Shown: positions 16,859 to 26,538, numbered from the stretch's first letter. The stretch: DNA of 64,000 nt from Acidobacteriota bacterium (GCA_029263315.1 JAJCXR010000048.1:186001-250000), one strand, 5' to 3'. A program made the numbers and translations. Notes: generated by a model from the sequence alone, not told the origin.

Positions 16859-19135
16859 ATGATCCAGCAACCCACAGGCTCAACCATTGGTAAATACGAG
16901 ATCCGTGCCGAGCTCGGGCGCGGAGCGATGGGCGTTGTCTACGTCGCCCACGATCCAGTCCTCGATCGTCGGGTGGCCCTCAAGGTCATGGCCGCCAACA
17001 TCCTCGAAGATCCTGATCTCAAAGAGCGCTTCCGCCGCGAGGCCCAGGCGGTGGCCAAGCTGCAAAGCCCCAACATCGTCACCGTTTACGATTTCGGCTA
17101 TCACCAGGATGCGCCGTACATCGCCATGGAGATGCTGTCGGGCACCGACCTCGAGGCCAAGCTGAGGTCCCCGAAGCCCCCCCCGCTGGCGCAGAAAATC
17201 GAATTCGTCCGTCAAGTCTGCCACGGCCTCTCCCATGCCCATGACCAGGGTATCGTGCACCGGGATATCAAACCGGCCAATATCTTCGTCACCGATACCG
17301 GTTTGGTGAAGATCATGGACTTCGGCACGGCGCGCCTAGCGCAGTCCACCCAGACCCAAACCGGCACCGTAATGGGCACCGTGGCCTATATGTCGCCGGA
17401 GCAGATCCAGGGCCAAAAAGTCGACGGTCGCTCCGACATCTTCAGCCTCGGGGTGCTGCTCTACCGCCTGCTCTGTCATCAGCAGCCCTTTGGTGGGGAG
17501 AACATCCACCACATCATTTACAAGATCCTCAACGTCCAGCCCGCCCACTTGGTGCTGCCGGAGGGGGTCCAGGTACCGTCGCTGCAGCACATTGTCGACC
17601 GCGCCCTGTCGAAGGATCTATCTCAGCGCTACCAAAGCGCCGACGACATGGCACGGGATCTGACCGCATTCCAGAACAGCCAGTCGGCCTCCATCGCCGA
17701 AGACACCATCTTTCGAACGATGTCGTTGGACGAAGAGTCTGAAGCTCCGCAAATCGGTGGACCCACCCAGGCGGTCGGCGGCGTCACCCAACCGGTGCCC
17801 TCAAGCACGACAGATCCCACCGTCTTCCTCGAAGGCGAAACCATCAAGACCGATCAATTGGTGGTACCCAAGGAGGGCCCCCCCAAGCCGAGATCTGAAG
17901 TTGCGGTGGCGTCGGCCGCTAGCAAGAAATCCACCCTTCCGTGGCTGGCCGCGGTGGTCCTATTGGCGGCCGTCGCCTTTGCCGTGGGATATACCTTTTT
18001 TAGCAAGTCTTCCCCTGACGCACCGCCCCAAATCGCCGACACCGGCCCGGCGGAGACGCCCCCCGCCGCCGTCGCCGACCAAGCTACCGTTGTCCCGGAG
18101 GGCGCGGGTACGGCGGATGCCTCGACCACCGGGACCCAGCCCAGCCCCTCGGGAACCGATGGCGGTACCGTCACTGCGGGAGCCGATCGAGAGGATCGAG
18201 AAGGTACCCCTTCCAGGCCGGCCGACGCCGCTCCTCCACCGCCCACCGCCCCGCGGCAAGCACCGCCGCCTCGGCAGACCTCGCCACCGCCACCGACCGT
18301 CGACCGCACGGCACAGAAGACGCAAAGCACCCTCGAAGAAATCCGCGCCGCCTTGGCCAGTGGCCAGCTGACGCAAGCCCAAGATCTCATCGAATCCGGC
18401 CGCCGCCTGGACGCCAACAACGGCATTTGGGACCTCTTGGAAAACGAACGCCTGGTGGCGGACAACAATCTCCGCGGCAATACCCTGCTCAACCAAGGTC
18501 TCGACCTGTTCAGCAAGGGGCAGCTAGACGCCGCTATCACGGCCTACGACCAAGCTCTGGCCGCCTTTGGTGTCGCCGCCACCCTGGCACCGGGTCACAC
18601 CGCGACCCAACAGGGGAAGCTCAACGCCGCCAACTTCAAGACCCAGGCCATCACCGCCAAGCGCCAACTGCAAACGGTCGCCGCCCCGGCCTCCAGCCGT
18701 CAATTCACCGACAGTGAGACCTCCTTCAAAGCGTCGGGCAAAAAAACTTCCGGCTTCGTCGACGACGACAAGATCAGTGTGCAGGAAGCAACCCGCACCA
18801 CCAGCATCCCCGGCGAGCTGCTGATCGAGCTGGTGCCGCGCAATGTGGAGATCGGAGCCCCGTATTTGATCAAGGTGCGGTTACGCAACAAGAGCAACAG
18901 CGCCCTCTTCGCCAAGTCCCTTCTGTTGGTGAGCACTTTCAAGGACAAGCGGATCGGGGCCGGTCAGCCCATCGATTTGAGCCTCAGGCGGGTGGATGCG
19001 CAAAGCACCGCCGTGCTTTTCGAGACCCGGGATGTGTGGAGCGAAGCCCTCGACCAAGGGGGCAAAATCGAAGCCACGGTGACCCTGGCCAATGTCGGAG
19101 ACCTTCTCAAGACCCTGGAGTGGAGCGCACCGTGA
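16859..19135 (+). CDS. membrane Ser/Thr protein kinase with periplasmic C-terminal domain
   Basis: 758 aa from ATG 16859. Kinase domain at about residues 14-275 has the Gly-loop GRGAMG (20-25), VALKV lysine near 41, HRDIKPAN near 134, DFG near 154 and an SPEQ motif. A cytoplasmic linker is followed by one TM helix (WLAAVVLLAAVAFAVGYTFF, about 361-380), a Pro/Thr-rich spacer, a TPR-like helical pair (about 480-610) and a C-terminal beta domain. A PknB-type receptor kinase, active by motifs. Its stop overlaps the start of a lipoprotein gene by GTGA. Confidence 0.88.
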   Translation: MIQQPTGSTIGKYEIRAELGRGAMGVVYVAHDPVLDRRVALKVMAANILEDPDLKERFRREAQAVAKLQSPNIVTVYDFGYHQDAPYIAMEMLSGTDLEAKLRSPKPPPLAQKIEFVRQVCHGLSHAHDQGIVHRDIKPANIFVTDTGLVKIMDFGTARLAQSTQTQTGTVMGTVAYMSPEQIQGQKVDGRSDIFSLGVLLYRLLCHQQPFGGENIHHIIYKILNVQPAHLVLPEGVQVPSLQHIVDRALSKDLSQRYQSADDMARDLTAFQNSQSASIAEDTIFRTMSLDEESEAPQIGGPTQAVGGVTQPVPSSTTDPTVFLEGETIKTDQLVVPKEGPPKPRSEVAVASAASKKSTLPWLAAVVLLAAVAFAVGYTFFSKSSPDAPPQIADTGPAETPPAAVADQATVVPEGAGTADASTTGTQPSPSGTDGGTVTAGADREDREGTPSRPADAAPPPPTAPRQAPPPRQTSPPPPTVDRTAQKTQSTLEEIRAALASGQLTQAQDLIESGRRLDANNGIWDLLENERLVADNNLRGNTLLNQGLDLFSKGQLDAAITAYDQALAAFGVAATLAPGHTATQQGKLNAANFKTQAITAKRQLQTVAAPASSRQFTDSETSFKASGKKTSGFVDDDKISVQEATRTTSIPGELLIELVPRNVEIGAPYLIKVRLRNKSNSALFAKSLLLVSTFKDKRIGAGQPIDLSLRRVDAQSTAVLFETRDVWSEALDQGGKIEATVTLANVGDLLKTLEWSAP

Positions 19136-19641
19136 GTCGCAACAACCTTGCCGCACTGGTTATTTTTGGGCTCGGCGGATGCCTCGCCTCCCCGGGAACG
19201 GCGGCACCGCCGCTGATCGATCACCAGGAGGTCTCCTGCTCATTGCCCGGGAAGAATCCGCGCATCTGCGCCACCGTCGCCGACGACGGGGTCGTCAAAC
19301 GGGCCAAGATTTACTTCCGGGCGGCCGGTCAATCGACCTTCTACTGGTCGGAGATGGATCTCGATTTCCGCAAGTTCTGCGCCACTCTCCCGGTCCCGGA
19401 CCCGGAGGTCAAGGAAGTTCAGTACTACCTGTGGGCCATCGATGACGATTTGGAGATCGAGCGCACCAAGGACTTGACGATGACCGTCGATGGGGACCGG
19501 ACCTGTAACCACCCGGTCATCGACGAGGATCCGGACCGGACGGCTCGTCTGGTGGTCCATGCCACGTCGCGAAAACAAGGCAAGAAAATGAGCGGTTTTC
19601 TACCCGACGGGGTCGATTACCAGCGCATCAAGAAGCGCTGA
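19132..19641 (+). CDS. small lipoprotein coupled to the Ser/Thr kinase
   Basis: 169 aa from GTG 19132, overlapping the kinase stop by four bases. The N terminus has a lipobox LGGC at Cys17. The mature part is an Ig-like beta domain with ICATVADDGVVKRAKIYFRA and TLPVPDPEVKEVQYYLWAID, which matches the convergent gene at 19650-20303 strand by strand. Probably an envelope sensor or ligand partner of the kinase's external domain; that role is inferred from coupling only. Confidence 0.7.
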   Translation: MSRNNLAALVIFGLGGCLASPGTAAPPLIDHQEVSCSLPGKNPRICATVADDGVVKRAKIYFRAAGQSTFYWSEMDLDFRKFCATLPVPDPEVKEVQYYLWAIDDDLEIERTKDLTMTVDGDRTCNHPVIDEDPDRTARLVVHATSRKQGKKMSGFLPDGVDYQRIKKR

Positions 19642-19649
19642 TCCGAGGC

Positions 19650-20303
19650 TCAGGGATCTGAAGGGCTGGCGGCGTCGCTTTCGTCGTCATCGAGCTCGTC
19701 GATGATCACCGCGCCGGCCACGGCGCTACCGGCCACGATACCGGTGATGGCTCCGGCCCCCAGGCCACCGGCAGCGACGGCGACCGGCGCGCTGACGCCG
19801 GCCGCGCTGACCGTCGCGGCGACACCGCTGGGCAAGAATCCTTGGGGTAGCACGGCGCTACCGCCCACCGTCGAGTGAATGACGATTTGCGGATCGGCAC
19901 CGAGGTAGAGGCGCCCGTCACAGGCCCCCTCATCGCGTACGCTGACTTCGAAATCCGGCGTCCGGGAAGCATCGGCGGCGGCGCTCACCGCTTCGACGTA
20001 GTAGACGATCCGGGTGGTCTCCGGCGACGGCACCGGCAACACGCCTTGGTATCTACCGTCGCCTCCGGCCATCTGGATGTAGTAGTAATCTTCTCCGTCG
20101 GCCGAGCGGAAATAGACCCGGGCTTCTTGCGGCGCCGGATCGACCACCGCCTCGATCATCGGAAAGGGTTGGTTGGTGATGCATTCCGTCTCGGCATCGC
20201 GGATGGTCATTTCGGCCATGGCGCTGGCCGGCAATACCAAAGCAACGAGCATCGCGCCGAGTGGGGCCGTCAATAGAATCTGGCGCAGGCTGCTGGTAGA
20301 CAT
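19650..20303 (-). CDS. secreted Ig-like protein, paralogue of the convergent lipoprotein
   Basis: 217 aa. The start is ATG 20303, with GGAGGAG eleven bases upstream; a longer frame to 20381 lacks one. A signal peptide (LTAPLGAMLVALVLPASAMA) is followed by an Ig-like domain (ARVYFRSADGEDYYYIQMAG, then VLPVPSPETTRIVYYVEAVS) paralogous to the lipoprotein encoded tail to tail 8 bp away. It ends in a Gly/Ala-rich hydrophobic stretch and an acidic DDDESD tail. Likely envelope protein; function unknown. Confidence 0.7.
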   Translation of the reverse strand: MSTSSLRQILLTAPLGAMLVALVLPASAMAEMTIRDAETECITNQPFPMIEAVVDPAPQEARVYFRSADGEDYYYIQMAGGDGRYQGVLPVPSPETTRIVYYVEAVSAAADASRTPDFEVSVRDEGACDGRLYLGADPQIVIHSTVGGSAVLPQGFLPSGVAATVSAAGVSAPVAVAAGGLGAGAITGIVAGSAVAGAVIIDELDDDESDAASPSDP

Positions 20304-20467
20304 CAGGAATTCTCCTCCAAAAGCTTGAGTCGTCGACGTTTGAGTCCTATTCACTCTAAAGAATCGCCGCCAAAGAATCAACCGCGGCCCAGGCCCGGTT
20401 CTCCAAAGGGAGCCTCTGGAGTCCTAGGCCGGCCTGAGGTATCCTGCCCTTGGGAGAGACTTCATCG

Positions 20468-21496
20468 ATGACTCAACGACGACGCCACAGACGCCTCTCT
20501 TTGCGGCGTCCCATCACAATTTTTGTCCTCATCCTGGTCCTGGTGCTGACCCTGACGGTGCTCTGGCACGTCCGGCTGGTGTATGACTATCAGAAGCTCA
20601 AGCACCTGGCGGCCCAGGACGCCTTCCACTGGACGTTCATCGCCCTGGGCAGCCTTCTCTTCCTGGTCATCATCATCCTTTCCAGCGTCCTGGCGGCGGA
20701 GCTCATCGGCCACATCCGGTGGAGCCGACGGCAGTCGAATTTCCTCGCTTCGGTATCCCACGAGCTCAACTCGCCGCTCTCCTCCATCAAGCTCTTCGCG
20801 CAAACCTTGCGGCGGCCTGATCTCAAGGCCTCGGATCGCCTGGACTTCGTCAACAAGATCCTCTTTGATGTCGAGCGTCTACAGCGCTTGATCGCCAATA
20901 TTTTGCGTTCCGCCGACGCCGACAGCCGTGAGGACGAGCTCCAGGTCGTCGTGCAACGGGTCGATTTGGCCACCTATTTACGGGATTTCATCCATGATGC
21001 CAACCGACTGCACGCCAGCAGCGGCCTGGAGATCACCTTCAGCGGTGATAGCGAAATGCATTTGGAGCTGGATCGCCTGATGTTTCGCCAAGTGCTCGAC
21101 AACCTGGTGGACAATGCCGTGCGCTACCACGGTGACTCGCCACCTCACGTCGAGATCAACGTGCAGAGGGTCGGTGGATGGGCTGAGATTCGGATCATCG
21201 ACCAAGGGCTGGGGGTCTCCGATGCCGATCTGCCCAAGCTCTTTGAGCGCTTCTTTCGCGCCCACTCGGAGGTCTACGGACAACGCCGCAGCCCCGGCAC
21301 GGGGATCGGGCTCTATGTCGTGCGCTCGATCGTCGAGGCCCATGGCGGCCGAGTGCGGGCCGAAAGCCCCGGGCTCGAGAAGGGTCTGGCGATTATCATG
21401 CGCCTTCCCCAAGCCCCTGCCAGGGAGCTTGACGGCGAGATCCCAGAACCGCCACGCGACAACCTCACGCCAACGCCGAGGACGGCCACGTCATGA
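20468..21496 (+). CDS. sensor histidine kinase
   Basis: 342 aa from ATG 20468 (GGGAGAG upstream; TTG 20450 would add six residues). Two TM helices (about 13-33 and 54-80) flank a short periplasmic loop. The H-box is FLASVSHELNSPLSSIKLF with His near 104. Asn-box (NLVDNAVRY), G1 (IIDQGLGVSD), F-box and G2 (SPGTGIGLYVV) are all present, so it should be active. The next gene is its response regulator, overlapping by ATGA. The tiny loop suggests membrane or cytoplasmic sensing. Confidence 0.92.
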   Translation: MTQRRRHRRLSLRRPITIFVLILVLVLTLTVLWHVRLVYDYQKLKHLAAQDAFHWTFIALGSLLFLVIIILSSVLAAELIGHIRWSRRQSNFLASVSHELNSPLSSIKLFAQTLRRPDLKASDRLDFVNKILFDVERLQRLIANILRSADADSREDELQVVVQRVDLATYLRDFIHDANRLHASSGLEITFSGDSEMHLELDRLMFRQVLDNLVDNAVRYHGDSPPHVEINVQRVGGWAEIRIIDQGLGVSDADLPKLFERFFRAHSEVYGQRRSPGTGIGLYVVRSIVEAHGGRVRAESPGLEKGLAIIMRLPQAPARELDGEIPEPPRDNLTPTPRTATS

Positions 21497-22191
21497 GCTC
21501 GATCCTGTTGGTCGAAGACGAGGAGCACCTGGCGCAGGGCCTGGCTTTCAACCTGCGGAACTCGGGTTATGACGTCGAGATTGCGACCACCGGCGAGGTG
21601 GCCTTGGAGCAAATCGACCGTCAAACCTTCGACGCTATCCTCTTGGATGTGGCGTTGCCGGGAATCAGTGGTCTCGAAGTGGCCAGCCGGTTGCGCAAGG
21701 CCGGAAACATGCTGCCGATCATGATGATCAGCGCCCGCGACCGCAGTCAAGACACCATCGCCGGCCTCGACGCCGGGGCCGACGACTACATCACCAAACC
21801 CTTTGACCTCGACGAGGTCCTGGCCCGGCTGCGGGGCGCCCTGCGACGGCAAGTTTGGGGACGCACCTCCGCACCTCCGCCGCACCAGAACAATTTGCGC
21901 TTTGGCCAGTGGAGCGTCGATTTCAACACCTTCGTGGCGCACCACGACGATGGACAGGAGATCGAGCTGTCGGCCAAGGAGCTCGCCATGTTGCGCCTCT
22001 TCGGCAACCGTCCCGGCGAGGTGATCTCGAGGGCCGACTTCTTGGAAGAAGTGTGGGAGCTCCCCGGGTCCTTGGAAACCCGCACCGTCGACAACTTCAT
22101 CCGCAAGCTCCGTCAAGCCTTGGAGGACGATCCTTCGAATCCGCATCACATCCTGTCGGTGCGGGGAGCCGGCTACCGCTTTGTACCTTGA
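21493..22191 (+). CDS. OmpR/PhoB-family response regulator
   Basis: 232 aa. The receiver domain has VEDEEHL acidic pocket residues, ILLDVALPG with the phospho-acceptor Asp near 53, and the conserved KPFD Lys near 103. A C-terminal winged helix (about 135-230) ends VDNFIRKLRQAL and VRGAGYRFVP, typical of OmpR/PhoB regulators. Translationally coupled to the histidine kinase. Targets unknown; the carbonic anhydrase gene 46 bp downstream could be in the same transcript. Confidence 0.92.
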   Translation: MSSILLVEDEEHLAQGLAFNLRNSGYDVEIATTGEVALEQIDRQTFDAILLDVALPGISGLEVASRLRKAGNMLPIMMISARDRSQDTIAGLDAGADDYITKPFDLDEVLARLRGALRRQVWGRTSAPPPHQNNLRFGQWSVDFNTFVAHHDDGQEIELSAKELAMLRLFGNRPGEVISRADFLEEVWELPGSLETRTVDNFIRKLRQALEDDPSNPHHILSVRGAGYRFVP

Positions 22192-22237
22192 CGGACAGGC
22201 CAACCCTCCACACCCAGATCCGGCAAAGGAATCCACC

Positions 22238-23116
22238 ATGCTGACCGCCACCAACTCTCGCCCCATTCATCGTTCGTGCTGGAAGGGCTGGCTGCCCTGT
22301 GCAGTTACCGTCTTTGGGCTGTGGTGGATGGCCGGCTGCACCCCCATGGACCCACCGCAAGATGAGCCCGCTGGCGGTGGCACCGAGGTGCAGGAAGAGG
22401 TCAGCCAGGCCCAACAACCCAAGACCTGCCAGGATCCCGATGCCCGGTGGAGTTACCAAGGTGCCACCGGCCCCGATCACTGGTCCGAGCTCAGTCGCTG
22501 CTTCGGCCTCTGTGACGCCGGGGACGAGCAGTCCCCCATCGATCTCGAGATCGGTACCTCGAGCCCCTTGCCACAGCTGAGCTTCGCCTATCGACCGGCC
22601 CCCCTGCGGCTCCACCACAAGGATCACACCGTCACCGTGGAGCACGACAGCAAGAGCGCTCTGGATTTCGGGGAGATGTCATTCAGACTGCGTCAGCTGC
22701 ACTTTCACGCCCCCAGCGAGCATACCCGGCAAGGAGAAGAGAGCCCGCTCGAAATGCACCTGGTGCACTCCTCCACCGGCGGCAGCCTGGCGGTGGTGGC
22801 CGTCTTCATCGAGCCCGGTGAAGACAACGTCGCCTTGGCGGGCATCTGGAACCACCTGCCGACCATTCCTGGAGACCCGTTCGAGGTGCCCGAGACGGAC
22901 ATCGATACCGCGGCGCTGCTGCCCGCCAGCAAGGCCTCCTACCGCTATTCCGGCTCCTTGACGACCCCGCCCTGCGGCGAAGATGTGCGCTGGATCGTCC
23001 TCGCCGAAGCCATCACCCTGAGCCAGGAAAAGATCGACGCCTTCACCGCGCTCTATGGCGGCAATCGGCGTCCCATCCAGCCCCGTGGGGCACGCCAAGT
23101 GCTCAGCGATCTCTAA
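22238..23116 (+). CDS. alpha-class carbonic anhydrase lipoprotein
   Basis: 292 aa from ATG 22238. A lipoprotein signal ends WWMAGC (Cys34). The carbonic anhydrase domain (about 75-290) carries QSPIDL, the zinc ligands HFH in LRQLHFHAPSEH and the third His in LEMHLVHSS, and SGSLTTPPCGEDVRW. The zinc ligands are intact, so interconversion of CO2 and bicarbonate in the periplasm is expected. The lipid anchor is less common than a plain signal peptide for this family. Follows the two-component pair. Confidence 0.92.
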   Translation: MLTATNSRPIHRSCWKGWLPCAVTVFGLWWMAGCTPMDPPQDEPAGGGTEVQEEVSQAQQPKTCQDPDARWSYQGATGPDHWSELSRCFGLCDAGDEQSPIDLEIGTSSPLPQLSFAYRPAPLRLHHKDHTVTVEHDSKSALDFGEMSFRLRQLHFHAPSEHTRQGEESPLEMHLVHSSTGGSLAVVAVFIEPGEDNVALAGIWNHLPTIPGDPFEVPETDIDTAALLPASKASYRYSGSLTTPPCGEDVRWIVLAEAITLSQEKIDAFTALYGGNRRPIQPRGARQVLSDL

Positions 23117-23149
23117 ACCGCCCCCTTAGAAAAGGGCCTCTGCGGAGTG

Positions 23150-23803
23150 TCAGTCCCCCCACAGCTCCTGCAGTCGCTGGTCACGACCACAGCCCTTGCG
23201 GTAGCGCTTGTAATGGGTTGGATCCTTCAAGTAAAAATCCTGGTGATACTCCTCAGCGGGATAGAAGGTCGTCGCCGACGTCACCTCGGTGACCACCGAC
23301 GGAAAACGTCCCGAGTCGACCAAAGCCTTCTTGCTGGCTTCCGCCAGCTCCTGCTGGGACGCATCGAGATAGAAAATCCCGGTGCGGTATTGCGTTCCCC
23401 AATCGCAGAACTGCCGATCCTTCACCGTCGGGTCGATGTTGCGCCAGAAGACGTCCAAGAGCTCTTGGTAGGTGATCTTCTCGGAGTCATAAATCACCTC
23501 GACGGCCTCCGTATGACCGGTGGAACCGGTGGAGACTTCCCTGTAGGTGGGATTGTCTTTGAGTCCCCCGATGTAGCCCGAGATGGTCGCTTCGACCCCT
23601 TCCAAGACATCGAAGGGTGGCTCCATGCACCAAAAGCAACCGCCGGCGAAGATGGCACGGCTCAGCCCCTCCTCGGCGATGCGCTGACGGTCGAAGGGCT
23701 CGTTCGGCGCCGTCCCATCGCCAGCGCCGCCGAAGGCGACCACGGCGGCGACCGCCGATACGATCAATAGAATGGTCAGCCAGGGAAAGGTTTTGCGGGC
23801 CAT
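23150..23803 (-). CDS. msrA: peptide methionine-(S)-S-oxide reductase MsrA, exported or membrane-anchored
   Basis: 217 aa from the ATG at 23803, preceded by GAGGAG. An N-terminal hydrophobic segment (FPWLTILLIVSAVAAVVAFGG) targets it to the envelope. The catalytic domain has the MsrA signature FAGGCFWCMEPPF with the catalytic Cys near residue 59, followed by GYIGG, TGHTEAV and the DP region YHQDFYLKDP. It repairs oxidised methionine, here probably in periplasmic proteins. Single gene, tail to tail with the carbonic anhydrase. Confidence 0.93.
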   Translation of the reverse strand: MARKTFPWLTILLIVSAVAAVVAFGGAGDGTAPNEPFDRQRIAEEGLSRAIFAGGCFWCMEPPFDVLEGVEATISGYIGGLKDNPTYREVSTGSTGHTEAVEVIYDSEKITYQELLDVFWRNIDPTVKDRQFCDWGTQYRTGIFYLDASQQELAEASKKALVDSGRFPSVVTEVTSATTFYPAEEYHQDFYLKDPTHYKRYRKGCGRDQRLQELWGD

Positions 23804-23899
23804 GGTGTCACTCCTCGTTGCGAAAGATGTCATCTCCATAGGCTGATTCGTCGCCGGGGGACGATCGGATCACTTTCAAGGACCAGCGGTGATCCTACC

Positions 23900-24781
23900 T
23901 CAAGGCCGCTGGGGTTCCATATCCAAACCGATATCCAAGACCGGCGCGCTGTGGGTGAGCCAGCCGACGGAGAGCAAGTCGACACCGCTGGCGGCGAGCG
24001 CGGGTGCCGTCTGCGGGGTGATGCCCCCGGAGGCCTCGGTGATCGCCCGACCGTCGACCATGGCGACGGCCTGGCGCAGGGTCGCCGCGTCCATGTTGTC
24101 GAGCAGCACGGCGTCGATGCCGAGGTCGAGCAGCGCTTGCAGCTCCCTCAGGTCATCGACCTCCACCTCGATCTTCACCAAATGCCCAGCGTAGGCCTTG
24201 GCCCGGCGCACCGCCTCGGCGGCGCCACCGGCGATGGCCCGATGGTTGTCCTTGATCAAGATCGCATCGTCGAGGCCAAAACGGTGATTGGCCCCTCCCC
24301 CCGCCTTCACAGCATGTTTCTCCAAGGCCCGCAGCAAGGGCGTCGTCTTGCGGGTGCAGACCACCTGCGCCCGGCTTTGGGCGATGGAGCGCACCAGCTC
24401 TCGGGTCACCGTGGCAATACCGGCCAGGCGCCCCAGGAGGTTCAGGGCGGTGCGCTCGGCCGACAAGATCGCCCGCCCCTCACCGGTGACAGTGGCCAGG
24501 ACATCACCGGCCGCCGCGTCGTCACCGTCGCGGCGCAGGATCTCGATCTCGACCCCGGGGTCGAGCAGGCGAAAGGCCAGCAACGAGGCTTCGAGGCCCG
24601 CCACTCTGCCCTCTTGCCGCGTCCTGAGATCGGCCTGCACCTTCAGACCCTCGGGCACGATGGCGTCGGTGGTCAAGTCACCGGCCCGTCCCAGGTCCTC
24701 CCGCAGGGAGTCCCGGATCACCTGCTGGTAAATGATCGGTGGTAGCGAAGGCAACGGCTGTGGCATCGGCGACGGTGGCAT
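23900..24781 (-). CDS. nadC: nicotinate-nucleotide pyrophosphorylase (quinolinate phosphoribosyltransferase)
   Basis: 293 aa; the ATG at 24781 is preceded by AGGAG, and the open frame upstream overlaps nadB out of frame. Type II PRTase signatures are LREDLGRAGDLTTDAI at the N terminus, ERTALNLLGRLAGIAT, CTRKTTPLLRALEKHAVKAG with the substrate-binding Arg/Lys/His, and EVEVDDLRE followed by DNMD. Converts quinolinate and PRPP to nicotinate mononucleotide. Third of the nadABC run, 65 bp after nadB. Confidence 0.95.
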   Translation of the reverse strand: MPPSPMPQPLPSLPPIIYQQVIRDSLREDLGRAGDLTTDAIVPEGLKVQADLRTRQEGRVAGLEASLLAFRLLDPGVEIEILRRDGDDAAAGDVLATVTGEGRAILSAERTALNLLGRLAGIATVTRELVRSIAQSRAQVVCTRKTTPLLRALEKHAVKAGGGANHRFGLDDAILIKDNHRAIAGGAAEAVRRAKAYAGHLVKIEVEVDDLRELQALLDLGIDAVLLDNMDAATLRQAVAMVDGRAITEASGGITPQTAPALAASGVDLLSVGWLTHSAPVLDIGLDMEPQRP

Positions 24782-24846
24782 AGGAAGCTCCTGGGCTGCT
24801 GAAACCGGTGCCGCCGCCTGTGGCGGGGCTGCCCGGCGGGAAGAGA

Positions 24847-26538
24847 TCAAGCGATCTGACGCAGGCGTGGCGGCGAGACGGGGATCAAATCGCCATGCTC
24901 TCCGGGCCGATAGACGAAGGCGGCCCGTTGTCCGTGGAGCCCTTGCCGTTGCGGATAGTCGGAGCGCAGATGGGCCCCTCGGCTCTCTTGTCGCCATAAC
25001 GCGGCGGTGGTGACACAACGGGCTGCGGTCAAAAGATTGGAGGTCTCACACTCGCCCACCCGCCACGGCATGGCCCGGCCTGCCGCCTGCAACGCCCGCA
25101 GCTCGTCGAGGGCCCGTTCGAGCCCTTCGGCATGGCGCACCAAGGCGACATGGCGCCACATCACCTGGCGCAAACGATGTCGGCGGTCGTTGCCCGAGCT
25201 TTCGACGGCGCCCCGTCGGTGGCCTGCGGCAGCACCGTGACTCGCAGCACCGTGACTCGCCGACCCGCCAACCCCCTCACGCCACACCTCGCCGTGGGTA
25301 GGGTCGCCGAGCTGGGCATCGAAACCGGCGATGGCGGTCGCCACCCGGCCGCCGAACACCAGGGCTTCGAGCAATGAGTTGCTGGCCAGGCGATTGGACC
25401 CGTGCACACCGGTGGAAGCCACCTCGCCGCAGGCCCACAGCCCGGGCAAGGACGCCTGGCCATGGCTGTCGACGGCAATACCACCCATCGTGTAGTGGGC
25501 CGCCGGAGTGACCGGAATGGGTTGGCTGTAGGGGTCGATGCCCGCTTCGCGACAGAAGGCATAGACGGTGGGAAAACGTTGCGCCAAGGCATCGCCGACC
25601 GCCTGGCGGGTGTCGAGGAAGACTTGATGCCCCATCTCTTGGCGGTGGCGGATGGCCCGGGCCACCACGTCGCGGGGTGCCAGCTCGGCCATCGGATGCA
25701 CCGACACCATAAAACGTTCGCCGCTGCTGTCGATCAGCCAGGAGCCTTCGCCGCGCAGCGCTTCGGTCACCAAGGGCAGCGGATCCCTGGCCACATCGAG
25801 GGCGGTGGGATGAAATTGCACAAACTCGAGGTCCACCAGGTGGGCCCCGGCCCGCGCCGCCATGGCCAGTCCGTCCGCCGTCGCCGCCACCGGGTTGGTG
25901 GTGCGGGCGTAGAGCTGACCGCTGCCGCCGGTGGCCATCACCACCGCCGGAGCGCGGTGAAAGACCCGACGGTAGGCGGTGCCGTGACGATGTAGGGCGA
26001 GCACCCCGACGACGCGCCCCCCGGCCAGCACCAGATCGCGGGCAAAGGCGTGCTCGTGGATCGCCACGTTGGGACGCCGCCGGGTCGCCGCCACCAAAGC
26101 TCGGACCATCTCCCGTCCGGTGGCATCGCCACCCGCGTGGAGAATGCGGCGGCGGTTGTGGGCCCCCTCCTTGCCCAGCAGGAGGTCGCCGGACCGGTCG
26201 CGGTCAAAGCGCCCCCCGAGGGCCATCAAACGGCGCAGGCTAGACGGCCCCTGTTGCGTCAGGATGGCGACGGCCTCGTCGTGGCACAGGCCGTCCCCGC
26301 TGACCAGCGTATCCTGGGCGTGCAGCCGCGGCGAATCGTCGGTCCCCAGGGCGGCGGCGACGCCACCTTGGGCCCACCGGCTGGAGCTGCCGCCCCCCAG
26401 CTCCACCTTGGTCAGGACGGTGACCCGTCGACCGGGTAGCTCGAGGGCAGCGGTCAGCCCGGCGACGCCGCTGCCGACGACGATGACGTCGCCGTCGACC
26501 ACCTCGTCGACCAGTCGCTGGACATCCTGCGGCTTCAC
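24847..26538 (-). CDS. nadB: L-aspartate oxidase
   Basis: 563 aa from GTG 26538, overlapping the nadA stop by GTGA. FAD-binding VIVVGSGVAGLTAALEL starts the protein; SSRWAQGGVAAAL, VQFHPTALD, GEGSWLIDSSGERF and TGVHGSNRLASNSLLEALVF are classic NadB segments. Oxidises L-aspartate to iminoaspartate for quinolinate synthesis. A 15-bp tandem repeat adds ASHGAASHGA in the linker before the C-terminal helical domain. Regulated with nadA, probably by NrtR. Confidence 0.95.
   Translation of the reverse strand: MKPQDVQRLVDEVVDGDVIVVGSGVAGLTAALELPGRRVTVLTKVELGGGSSSRWAQGGVAAALGTDDSPRLHAQDTLVSGDGLCHDEAVAILTQQGPSSLRRLMALGGRFDRDRSGDLLLGKEGAHNRRRILHAGGDATGREMVRALVAATRRRPNVAIHEHAFARDLVLAGGRVVGVLALHRHGTAYRRVFHRAPAVVMATGGSGQLYARTTNPVAATADGLAMAARAGAHLVDLEFVQFHPTALDVARDPLPLVTEALRGEGSWLIDSSGERFMVSVHPMAELAPRDVVARAIRHRQEMGHQVFLDTRQAVGDALAQRFPTVYAFCREAGIDPYSQPIPVTPAAHYTMGGIAVDSHGQASLPGLWACGEVASTGVHGSNRLASNSLLEALVFGGRVATAIAGFDAQLGDPTHGEVWREGVGGSASHGAASHGAAAGHRRGAVESSGNDRRHRLRQVMWRHVALVRHAEGLERALDELRALQAAGRAMPWRVGECETSNLLTAARCVTTAALWRQESRGAHLRSDYPQRQGLHGQRAAFVYRPGEHGDLIPVSPPRLRQIA
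25230..25259 (-). repeat. 15-bp tandem duplication inside nadB
   Basis: CAGCACCGTGACTCG occurs twice without a gap (25230-25244 and 25245-25259). Read on the minus strand it encodes a repeated Ala-Ser-His-Gly-Ala in a linker of NadB. In frame, so tolerated. Confidence 0.75.
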
